Below, piece by piece: positions 38,110 through 48,284 of a stretch of DNA of 64,000 nt. Every line of letters begins with the position of its first letter. Position 1 is the stretch's first letter. Origin of the DNA: Obelidium mucronatum (taxonomy: Eukaryota > Chytridiomycota > Chytridiomycetes > Chytridiales > Chytriomycetaceae); NCBI GenBank assembly GCA_025765595.1, contig JAIVFH010000081.1, forward strand, positions 95,259 through 159,258, in the 5' to 3' direction. The notes under the pieces were generated by a model that saw only the letters and a program-made list of their open reading frames with translations, made no database searches and was not told the origin of the DNA. Both the position numbers and the translations under genes were made by a program.

Positions 38110-38570
38110 TCACAAATTCATATATTCTATATATTCTATAAAAATTCCAAAAACTTCATCTGTTTCCCACAACGCTGATAGTCCTACCATATTGCCTGTA
38201 CAATAAAGTCCCTGTAACCTTGACAACCCTATCCACACCCTCACACCACCCACCGCTTCTTCTTGACCACCTTCTTCACCTTCGATAGTCTCAGGCTGGT
38301 AATCCAAGCCCATTCCGTCGCTTCGCACAATTTTAAACAAGACACAAGACGCAGAGGGAAAAAAATCCCAGAGTTTCGTGTGTGCAGGCACCCATTGCTT
38401 CAAACACCTGGCCTGGAACGTCATGGTTTGGGTTGTTGCACAATGTGATACGCATGATGCCAGGAAACACGGCTTGTTTGTGCCTTCAATTTGTAGAACT
38501 ACTGCAACTTTAAGTTACATCAAGGAGGGCAATTAAAAAAAACGGGACTTACTGTTCAATGGCCTTTCTC
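38110..38570 (-). CDS. Possible small spliced gene inside the inverted-repeat element
   Basis: Not recognised. On the minus strand a fragment encoding ENLRKAIEQ ends at a GTAAGT donor near 38553. An acceptor (TTGCAG) near 38501 opens a frame VVLQIEGTNKPCFLASCV that continues through MTFQARCLKQWVPAHTKLW and a Glu/Gly-rich stretch to a stop at 38110. The splice pair is plausible, but there is no clear start codon and no known motif. It could be a captured gene fragment. Confidence 0.3.
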
Positions 38571-39399
38571 AAGTTCTCCAATAACCATGATGGCGAGACG
38601 TTCTCCAATTACCAGGATAGTGAGACGACAGCATCTTGTTCAGCGAGGTGAGTCGATTCATCGAAAAAAAAATGAAGTCGAGAAAAATTGCATGACGCAA
38701 TTGCAACCGGAACAAGTTGACCAATCGGCATCTTCTGATCACAGGACTTGTCACGTGCCTTTGGTTGTAAGCTGTCCTTTTCGACTCTTCAACAAAAAAA
38801 ATGTTTTGAAGAATTGACCAACACGAATACCTACACCCCAGAACGAGAATTCGGTAGAAACTCGATAAAACACTTATTTTATCGGTATGCTGCCTTGATT
38901 CTGCAAAAGTTTGGTATAATTCCGTAAAATTCCGACAGAACGGTCGTTCGGTAGCAATTCTGTTGCATGACGGTTGTACGTTGGAATTCAATCAGAATTT
39001 CTGCATCATTTCTGCAGAACTTCCTTCGGAATCGGGCAGAACCTATTCAAGCCCGAGACAAGCCTGCCTAATTCCAGATCTGGCATAAAATACGCCTTTA
39101 CGTGAATTCGAACCGGCAGCCGAATCATTCCTCTGCAGACGTGTTTATGCCTATGCTATGGATCGATGTTATTCACAGAAAAAGGATACAATATATTCCC
39201 TAAACTCAAATATCAACGATAGATTGTTTTACTTGGAGTCAAAGACATAAATAATGTGATGGATACTATTTATTGTTATTGGCCAATGCAATTTGAATAA
39301 TATTCCACATTTCCGGCCACATTCTCCAAAACCATTCATTTTGTTTTTTTCAAACTTGAAGAAACAAAAGATCCCAAAAACGATGTCATCCCTCTTTTG

Positions 39400-40697
39400 A
39401 CGGAGCTGGTCCTTCCCTTGGGCATGAGAACAAGTAAGTCCTTGGTGGCTTTGCCAATTGCTGGGGAACTTACCTTGTTTTTCTTGGTTGTCAGCTCCTC
39501 TTTTCTTGACCTACTCAATGGCTCGGGTCATGCGTTTCAACTACAAATCTACAGCAACAGCAGTTGCTGCAGCAACAACTGCAACAGCAACAATCGCGCC
39601 AACTGCTGCAGCATCGGCAGCAGCAGCAGGAGCAGCAGTACCCATCAGAGCGTCTACCGTTCCAACCGTTGCAACCATTCCAACAACCGTTTCAAGCATC
39701 ACCGTCGCAACCTCAGCACCAACAGATCGCAGCAAACAGAACGGCCATCATTGCAACCGTTGCAACCACAGTCGCAACCTCACCCGCAGACGCAGCAGCC
39801 GCAGCAGCCTCAACAGCTGCAACAGCCGCAACAGTCCGCAAGAGGTCCTGGTGGACAAAGCACGTTAGTTTTTTTTCGTTTTTATTGGTTTTCTTCCCCC
39901 TGATTGCTGCTTGTAGTGGTGTTCTCTTAACCAGAGTTTTGCAAGAAATTGGTGTGATGCAAGATACACTTCGCCAGACTCCTGCGCGGCAGCTCTGACT
40001 CCACAACCATTGCCAGCACTGGAAGATGGATGGCTTAATCAAGGCGTTATTTTCTCAACCCATTTGATGGGTACATCGCCTGTTTTCGATACTTTCAGCC
40101 TGAGTACTGTGATTGTAGGTAGTTTTTTTTGTTTGGTTTCGATTTGGTTTATTGATCTTTGTATTTGCTTTGTTTGCACAGGAGAATATGTCACCTGAAT
40201 GGAAGCCACGATTCAAGAGGATTGCTTTGGGAACGGATCTCCACACCACTGTGTTCAAAGTTTGTAGCAAGTCTTACAGTGACTCTAAGGATAATATTGC
40301 GAAGAAGGTTCGTACTTCATATTTAAGTTTGTTGTTTTTCATGGTTCTAACGTTATAATACAGCTCTTTGGGAAGTATGGGAAGGGAGCAAGGATGACAG
40401 CCAAACAGAATCTACCATTGAAACGATTTGCGGAGCATCTTTTCAGCAACTCCAGCCTTGCCGAACTGAACCGCTCTGCATTACTGGTGAGTGCATCTTC
40501 GCTTTATTTGGTGCTTTCATCTTCTAAGTGCATTGTACACAGAAAAATTCGGCATCTGGAACAGTTCTGAGAAGACCGTTTTGGTTTCTGGACGGAAGCG
40601 CACGCTGAGATCAGTAGAGTCAATGGATTGGAACCTGATGCCAAAGCAGAGTACTTCACGCAACTTGTAGCTGAAGATTCGTTGAGGTTCTGTTGAA
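39400..40697 (+). CDS. Gln-rich unknown multi-exon gene inside the element; frame breaks
   Basis: Not recognised. After a first intron (donor GTAAGT near 39435, acceptor near 39495) comes a long Gln/Pro-rich region (LQQQQLLQQQLQQQQSRQ, later QPQSQPHPQTQQPQQ). Successive exons then encode GVLLTRVLQEIGVMQDTLRQ, EDGWLNQGVIFSTHL, ENMSPEWKPRFKRIALGTDL, LFGKYGKGARMTAKQNLP and a tail FWTEAHAEISRVNGLEPDAK ending near 40697. Intron donors and acceptors are good, which argues for a once-functional gene. Breaks fall at CAG 39723-39725, CTG 39995-39997 and CTG 40019-40021; dropping the middle bases joins the frames. The start codon is not clear. The CAG repeats make alternative frames Ala- or Ser-rich, so the Gln frame is a choice supported by continuity with later exons. 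Confidence 0.4.
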
Positions 40698-40854
40698 GCT
40701 GATTGTCTCTCTTCCTTTTCTTCCCCATTTCTTGTGCTGTTCATTCCCCTTAAAATAAATGTATTTTTACAAATGAATTTCACATTACAACTGCTCAAGC
40801 CAAACAGGAGATTATTACCACATGTCCATCTCCTTCATTCTGTCAAATTTCGCT

Positions 40855-40919
40855 CGAATTACGACCGAACTCCGACAGATTTTCAGATAATTTCCAACAG
40901 AAAGTTCGGTCGTAATTCG
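40855..40919. repeat. Perfect 17-bp inverted repeat with 31-base spacer
   Basis: CGAATTACGACCGAACT at 40855-40871 is matched exactly by its reverse complement at 40903-40919. The flanks are rich in related TTCGG/CCGAA and TTCCG words. A similar word set occurs at about 38870-39040 near the other end of the same element, suggesting a nested or internal inverted-repeat structure. Confidence 0.75.
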
Positions 40920-41736
40920 GTGGAGTCAATCCAAATAAAATTCCGTCCGAACTATTATCGAACTTTCACGGAATTTTTGCGGAATTTCTGCGGCAGTTCT
41001 GCTGTAGTTCCGTGGAAGGCTGCTTGGGGTGTACTGGAGTGGCGGCGCAGCCGCATTCTTTAAGACAGGAAAACAGGCTTGCCAATCATTCAATGATGCT
41101 GTGTGGACTTTGTGCTGGACCGGTGGAACTCCAAACTCGCTGTCAGCCAACTCAAGTTCCTTCTGGAGTGTCTGGTTGACTGAACCATCCCCTTCTAGTA
41201 ATATCCTATCTGGTTTTTTATAACACCCATCTCTTTTTAATTTCAGCCACTTAACGAGTCGCATTGTGCAACTGCTCGAAATCATCATTATTCTCTATCA
41301 TACTCTATTTACTATCATTACTGTTGTTTTTTGTTGTAGTAGTCTTTTTGAATAGATTGCATTTATTGTCATTATTCATGTTTTTCTATCATTTTCAAAA
41401 TTTGAAATTTGAAATGCTGCTTCAAGCTGCATTTGATATTTACGCAATATTTGACCAAAATATATGATTTTTACATTTGGTTTTTTTTGGATATTTGCAA
41501 ATACTGAATTTGACCAAAATCTGAAATATTTTTTTGAAATCGTCATTTTTGGCAAATTGGTATTTACAAATATTTTTTTTCAAATATTTATTTCTTATTT
41601 TCATTTTTCCCTAGGGAAATTTTCCTGCCAAACGGGGCCTAAAAAATTTGAATTCTTTTGTGTTTCCGATCTGTGAATAAACGTGTTTCGATATGTAAGT
41701 TTTAAGTTCGAAACTGAAAAGAAAGATCGAAAAAAT

Positions 41737-44328
41737 ATGGCCCCAAAGAAAGCCGCTGCTCAAGACAACACGGCAACAGCAACTGCCTCTGCAATCTACC
41801 GCAACACCGAAACCAATGACCTCACCCACAGACCGGCCGAGGGCATCAACACTGTCTGGGACATCATGAGCCGCGGATTTAAGACAAGAGCTGACCAAGA
41901 GCAATTTGGCCAGAGAAGAGTGGTTAACATTGTCGAAGAGGAGAAGGAAGTCACCAAGAAGGTTCCCGGCGGCGGCGAAGTCAAGGAGATCAAGAAGTGG
42001 AAGTACTTTGAACTGTCTCCGTTCGAGTGGATTACCTGGGGCCAAGCTGAGAAGCTCACCCATGCCTACGCCTCTGGATACCGTGCTCTTGGTCTCAAGG
42101 CTCACGATAAACTGACTGTGTATGCTGAAACCTCGTAAGTACATACTAGTTCGCTTTCCGCAAATTGGGTGGAGTTGGTCTCAAAATTACCCTAAATTTT
42201 TTTATGTTTGTACTCAAACCGTTATCTCTCTTCCCCTCCTTGCCAAAGGCGCGACTGGATGTTCACTGCAATTGCTGCTGCGCAACAGTCAATCACGATC
42301 ACCACTGCTTGTAAGTGTCTCCTCTGGTCAATTACAACTATGACCAACCAGCACCATCTTTTCCAGACGCAACCCTTGGAGAAGAAGGTCTCACCTATTC
42401 TCTGCAAGAATGTGAAATTACAACGATTTTCACCAACGCTGATTTGCTGCCAATGATCATGAAGGTCTTCCCCAACGCTAAGCACTTGAAGAATGTCATC
42501 TACAATGGTACACCGGATCCAGAAATTCTTGAAAAGCTCAAGAAGGAATTCCACCACTTCCGCCACTTGAAGGTTCTGTCCCTCCATGAATTGCAAGAGC
42601 TTGGTTAGTCCTGTTTGTTGGGAACATCGCTTGAAAACTGACCTATTTTCTATCCCTTTAGGCCAAAAACACCTTGTGGACCCTGTTCCACCAAAGGGCG
42701 AAGATCTCGCTCTTATCATGTACACCTCTGGAAGCACAGGTTTGTACTTTATGTTTGCACTTGTCCAAGACAATCGCTGATGGAAAATATCAGGTCCACC
42801 CAAGGGAGTCATGCTCACTCACGCTAACGTGGTTGCCACTGGTATGTATTCGATTGTATTAAAATTATCAAATGAATAACCTTCGTATTTGCAGTTTCCG
42901 GCGCCCGTAACTACTGCCTCAAGCAGCTCAAAGAAGATGGAAGTGAATACTACTTGGCTTATCTTCCTCTCGCTCACATTCTTGAGTTTGCCGTTGAAAT
43001 GACCTTCAGTTATATGGGTAACTGAGAATCGCATTTTGTTTCGGCCATTTCCCGCAAACTCATTTCTTTTACAATTCAAAGGAATCAAGCTTGGTTACGG
43101 AAGCGTCAAAACGCTTACTGATGCATCTGTTCGTAATTGTAAGGGAGATATTCGTGAATTGAGACCAACTGTTATGGGAGGTGTACCTGCTGTGTGAGTA
43201 TCGTTTTTCTGTAGTTTTTGAGGGTGTCTAAATCGTTTCATCTAGTTATGAAGGAATTCGTAAGGCTGTTGCTGGAAGAATCCGCGATGCCAGTTCAATC
43301 TCTCAGGCTGTATTCCACGGAGCCTTCAACTTGAAATGGTTGTTCATGAGCATGGGAATGGACTTTTTGGCTGCTCCATTGGATGCTATTGTCTTCAACA
43401 AGATTCGCGACCAAGTTGGTGGAAGACTCAAGTTTGCCTTGACTGGAGGAGCTCCTATTCCGAAGTCAACGCAACAATTCTTGACTGTCACAGCGGTCAA
43501 GACAATTTCTGGATATGGTATGACAGAGTGCACGGCTGTGCTGGCCATTCAGGATGTATCTCAATGCACCACGCTTGGTATCACTGGAGCTCCTGTCACC
43601 AGTGTTGAAGTCAAACTCGTTGACGTTGAGAACACAAGCTACAAGAGCACTAATGTTCCGAAGCCACAGGGTGAAATTTGGGTCAGAGGCCCGTCTGTTA
43701 TGAAGGGTTACTACAAGCAAGAGCAATTAACCCGTGAAACCATCACTGAGGACGGATGGCTTATGACTGGTGATATTGCAGAAATGAATGAAGACGGGAC
43801 TTTGGCGATTATCGACAGAAAGAAGAACTTGGTTAAGCTTTCTAACGGAGAGTAAGTATTTGAACTTTTTTTTGTTGTGGGGATTGAAATATGCCTCTAA
43901 CAGTAGTTTTTTGTAGATATATTGCTCTTGAAAAGTTGGAGTCAAACTACAAGGTTTCCAAATTCGTTCAGAACATTTGCGTACATGCAGATTCCGAGCA
44001 ATCCTATCCGATTGCTTTGATCCAACCAATCGAAAAAGAGATCCGCGCTGTTGCTGTTCAATTGAATCTGTACCCTGATTCCAACATTGAGCACATCGAC
44101 CTCAAGGAGCTCACCGACCGCAAGGAAGTTCGGGAAGCTGTTTTGAAGAGCTTGAAGGACGTGGCCAAGTCTATTGGATTGAAGCCAGCCGAAATCGTTG
44201 GACAAGTATTCTTGTCCCATGAAGAATGGACACCACAGAATGGACTGTTGACTGCCGCCATGAAGCTGCAACGTAAGTTCATTGTCGACAAATACAAGGG
44301 AGAAATCAGAGCCATGTACGCTTCTTGA
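41737..44328 (+). CDS. Long-chain acyl-CoA synthetase, copy 3 of 4
   Basis: Start MAPKKAAAQDNTATATAS at 41737. Intact motifs: [30 protein letters not shown] split by an intron from [44 protein letters not shown] and the FACS signature. It has more introns than copies 1 and 2 (extra ones after SGSTG, after VVAT, after FSYM and after GVPAV). Its YGMTECTAV segment and DLKELTDRKEVREAVLKSLK block are shared with copy 4 only. The C-terminal exon and 3' UTR are almost identical to copy 4. No frame breaks. Confidence 0.95.
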
Positions 44329-44494
44329 GGGGTTGAATGTTCTTGTTCGTTTTTGTGTTTGTTGTTTGCCATGAGTATTAAAATTGACTTGTAAATGTAA
44401 TTCCATTTTCTTAATCCATTACTTCATGACTCTTCATGATCTCTGATTCGTGGTTTTCATTTTCCCCCCCTTGCTGAAGAAAAAAACTATCGCG

Positions 44495-47075
44495 ATGTTT
44501 GCATCTTCCCACCAGTCCCTCGCGCTCCAAGATACTGTATCTCCTACAGCTGGCCCTATTCATAGATCTATTAAAGCTCCGCAAGCTCTGGTAGAAAGGC
44601 CTGGTGAGAATACTGATTTTAAATCTGGTCAGCGCCCTAAAATAGCGCCACTAAAATAGAGGACGGAATAAACACTATTTATGACGTTCTCCAAAGAGGG
44701 TTTAGCAAGTTTGCTGACAAGCAGATGTTTGGACAGAGACTTGTTGTTCGAATTATTGTTAAGTACTCCTTTCTGTCTGGTTGACTTCCACATTTTTACT
44801 TCCCCAGTTCTAACTTCATTGTTATCTGTCCACCAAATAACTTCGTTATTAGGAAGAAGAAAAGGAGGTAACCAAGAAAATTCCTGGCGGTGGAGAAGTG
44901 AAAGAAATCAAGAAGTGGAAATTCTTTGAACTCTCAGCATATGACTGGAAGACGTGGAAGGAAGCTGAAGCGATCACCAAAGCTTGGGGATCTGGGTATC
45001 GCGCCCTGGGAATGAAGAAGGGAGATAAGCTGACCATTTTCGCTGATACATCGTATGTTCCTTGCATGATATAGTGTAGTGCTCATCAATTTCAAAAAGC
45101 CGTGATTGGATCTTTACGGCTATGGCGTGCATCATGCAATCAATCACAGTTACAACTGCATACGCGTAGGATTGCATTTTTGCCACCACACTCCCGCACG
45201 GAGTCAACTCAAACATCATACATTTCATAGAACCCTTGGAGAGGAAGGGCTCACATACTCCCTTCAAGAATGTGAAGTCACCACCGTATTCACCAATGCA
45301 GAACTTCTTCCAATGATTTTAAAAATCTCCTCCGTTGTCAAGAGTTTGAAGAATATTGTGTACAATGGCACACCTGACGCTACAGTCATTGAAAAAATTA
45401 AAAAAGATGCTGGTCACCTGAAACTCGTTTCGTTGGATGAGCTACGCGCGTTGGGTAACAGCAGCGCGTTTGGTTTCCAAATCTAACTCAATATCAATTA
45501 TACCCTATACCCACAAAGGCGAAAAATCTCCAGTAGCAACAGTCCTTCCTGCTAAAGACGATTTGGCCCTCATTATGTACACTTCTGGAACTACTGGTAT
45601 GTTACCTCGAAGAAAAAGATAACTGTTAAACTGGCCGGTGCTTTTTTTCCTCAGGACCACCAAAGGGAGTTATGCTAACTCATGGAAATGTTGTTGCCAC
45701 AAGTACTATCCAAATCATTTTATACTATACATTGCTTGTTTGCCCTCTTCTTATTCGTTGATTTTTTAGTTGCTGGCGCTTCCCGTTTCTTGGATCCTTA
45801 TTTGGGCGACGACGAGTGGTACCTCTCGTATCTTCCGCTCGCCCATATTCTTGAATTTGCTGTAGAAATGACGATGCTCTATCGGGGTGTCCGTCTTGGT
45901 TACGGAAGCGTCAAAACGTTGACAGACTCGTCCGTCCGAAACTGCAAAGGAGACATTCGTGAACTCCGCCCCACAGTCATGTGTGGGGTCCCTGCTGTTT
46001 GGGAATCGATTCGAAAGGCGGTTGACTCCAAGATTCGGGCAGCGAGCTCAGTCTCCCAGGCCGTGTTTAGTGGAGCTTTCAACTTGAAGTGGCTTCTCAT
46101 GCGGTCTGGATTGGAGTACTTGGCTGGGCCCTTGGATGCGATTGTTTTCAATAAGATCAAGGACCAAGTCGGTGGAAGACTTAAATTCGCCTTGAGTGGT
46201 GGGGCGCCGATGCCAAAATCGACGCAACAATTTTTGAATGTGACAGCTGCAAAGGTGATCAATGGTTATGGGATGACAGAGTGTACTGCCGTTGTGGCGG
46301 TCCAAGAAGTGACTCAGTCTGCCATACTTGGTATTACAGGTGCACCGGTGGTCAGTGTGGAAGTCAAGCTTGTTGACGTTGAAAACACAAGCTACAAGAG
46401 CACCAACGTGCCAAAGCCACAGGGTGAGATTTGGGTGAGAGGGCCATCGGTTATGAAGGGGTACTACAAACAAGATCAGCTGACGCGTGAGGCATTGACT
46501 GATGATGGATGGCTCATGACGGGAGATATTGCAGAATGGAATGACGATGGGACGTTGACAATCATTGACAGAAAGAAGAATTTAGTCAAGCTTTCCAACG
46601 GAGAGTAAGTGTTTTGACTTGGTCTCGTTGTTTGAGGACAAATCTCTCACGTTGCATTCTTAGATACATTGCTCTTGAAAAGCTGGAGTCGAACTACAAG
46701 GTCTCTAAGTTCGTGCAAAACATTTGTGTCCATGCTGATTCCGAGCAATCCTACGCGATTGCTTTGATTCAACCAATCGAAAAAGAAATCCGTTCCGTTG
46801 TTGCGGAACTTGATTTATATCCAAACACAGACGTGGAACACTTGGATCTCAAGGAGCTCACCGATCGCAAGGAAGTTCGTGAAGCTGTTTTGAAGAGCTT
46901 GAAGGATGTGGCCAAATCTATTGGATTGAAGCCAGCCGAAATCGTCGGTCAAGTATTCTTGTCCCATGAAGAATGGACACCACAGAATGGACTGTTGACT
47001 GCCGCCATGAAGCTGCAACGTAAAGTTATTGTCGACAAGTACAAGGGAGAAATCAGAGCCATGTATGCTTCTTGA
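44495..47075 (+). CDS. Long-chain acyl-CoA synthetase, copy 4 of 4, divergent N-terminus
   Basis: Start MFASSHQSLALQDTVSPT at 44495, then an intron and an exon encoding DGINTIYDVLQRGFSKFADK. Motifs: [30 protein letters not shown] (Thr in place of Ser in the P-loop) joined to [44 protein letters not shown] and [17 protein letters not shown]. The N-terminal third is less conserved than in its sister copy 3, while the last exon is nearly identical. This suggests gene conversion or uneven constraint. It converges with the SDR gene with 88 bases between stop codons. No frame breaks. Confidence 0.93.
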
Positions 47076-47163
47076 GGGGTTGAATGTTCTTGTTCGTTTT
47101 TGTGTTTGTTGTTTGACATGAGTATTAAAATACCATTATATAAAATGAGGCGGTTCTTTATGT

Positions 47164-48220
47164 TTAATTCAATCCGTGTGCAAGACGTGCTAACTTAAAG
47201 CTCAGTCTGTGTGAGATTGCATGAATCACATATTGGGCTTGAATAATGGATGGGAAGTAAAATTGCTCTTCCCGGCCCAAATATGCCTCAACGATCCTCG
47301 ATGCCGTATCTTCAGGGGAGACTGCAATCTTAAGGATGGAGGCCGCATGTTGAGTGACAGTATCATAGAAGTTTTGTGTTCCGATAGCCCCAAGAACACA
47401 ATTAGTCAAAACAATGCGATTCTTTGGGTCTAATGCCAGTTCGTGTCGTAAGCAGTTGAAGAATCCGTCAATAGCGTGTTTTGAAGCACTATAAGCATGA
47501 ACGTATGGGGTTCCCACTCTTCCTGCAAGAGAGCCAACAACCACGATACTTGTATTCTTTCCGTGTAATTCGCCAGTTTTTTGGAGGTGTGGAAGCGCTG
47601 CGAGACTGATGTTGACATATCCAAAATAGTTTGATTCCTGGTGACAAGAGTCAGTATAAACAGCATCAACCAGATGTGTGACATTAAAACCCACCATTGT
47701 CGTACGAATAATAGTCTGTTGCGAATCGCTGCTCATGCCAAGTAATGGCTCAAAAATCGAGGTCGCATGATTTAAGATGACCCCATCCAAGCGTCCCTCC
47801 AACTTTGCAGCTTCAGCAACAATATGTACGCAACTATCTCGATCCGAAGCATCGTACTTCATCACATGGACTTTGCCTCCAAGCTGTTCGCATTTATTGA
47901 TGATCTTTTCCACCTTACCAATATCCCGAACAGGCAGCACCAGCGTCGCCTGTTGAGCTGCTAGTTGATACGCAAGCTAAATAGAGGCAGGCATGAATCA
48001 GTCTGAGTTGAAAGATGCCTGAAAGCTAATTGGGTCAGTTGTAATTATTAATCACCTGTTCTCCAATTCCTCGAGATGATCCTGTGAGAACAATCACACT
48101 TCCTTTGAGCGCATCTTTGGATGCAATCTGAGAGCGTACTCTCTTGCGGTTATTAAGTAGGTTCTGTGCGAATACAAACAACCAACAAGCGGCAATAATT
48201 GCCAAAGTTATTGCAATCAT
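47164..48220 (-). CDS. Membrane-anchored short-chain dehydrogenase/reductase
   Basis: NAD(P)-dependent oxidoreductase, probably on the ER membrane, acting on a lipid or steroid-like substrate. The N-terminal hydrophobic anchor (MIAITLAIIAACWLFVFAQ) precedes the Rossmann motif VIVLTGSSRGIGEQ. After an intron come LVLPVRDI, LDGVILNHATS (NHA in place of NAG), SIVVVGSLAGRV with the catalytic Ser, and YSASKHAIDGFF with Tyr and Lys. The layout resembles 11-beta-hydroxysteroid dehydrogenase-like and 3-ketosphinganine reductase-like SDRs; I cannot decide between them. A second intron of 57 bases (about 47639-47695) is in frame and without a stop, so unspliced mRNA would encode 19 extra residues. Start at 48220, 64 bases from the WDR49-like stop. 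Confidence 0.88.
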
Positions 48221-48284
48221 TTTTTTTAATATATCGCAGCTTTATATCAGCTTTATATAGAAATATAGTTTATTTTCTTTTATT

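Larger units (their letters stand above)
37943..41640. mobile_element. 3.7-kb insertion with 17-bp terminal inverted repeats between acyl-CoA synthetase copies 2 and 3
   Basis: The ends carry a perfect 17-bp inverted repeat: AGGCCCCGTTTGGCAGG at 37943-37959, and its reverse complement at 41624-41640. Sub-terminal arms on both sides are A/T-rich and share AATATTTG-type blocks. No clear target-site duplication is seen (left flank ends TTTA, right flank starts AAAAAA). Inside are a Gln-rich multi-exon gene (about 39400-40697), a possible minus-strand gene (38110-38570) and a 17-bp internal inverted repeat. No transposase motif is recognised, so this looks like a non-autonomous or decayed DNA transposon that carries or captured genes. 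The other intergenic gaps in the synthetase array are only 167-261 bases, which supports insertion. Confidence 0.6.

Noticed and set aside
39060..39150. tRNA-like B-box word (GGTTCGAATTC on the minus strand)
   Set aside because: No matching A box, acceptor stem or cloverleaf could be formed around it; at most a remnant inside the inserted element.
39541..39860. Ala- and Ser-rich protein frames in the CAG-repeat region
   Set aside because: These are alternative frames of the same repeats; only the Gln frame joins to downstream exons with good splice sites.
37915..41736. Target-site duplication at the inverted-repeat element
   Set aside because: Flanks end TTTA on the left and AAAAAA on the right; no convincing direct repeat, so superfamily cannot be assigned.
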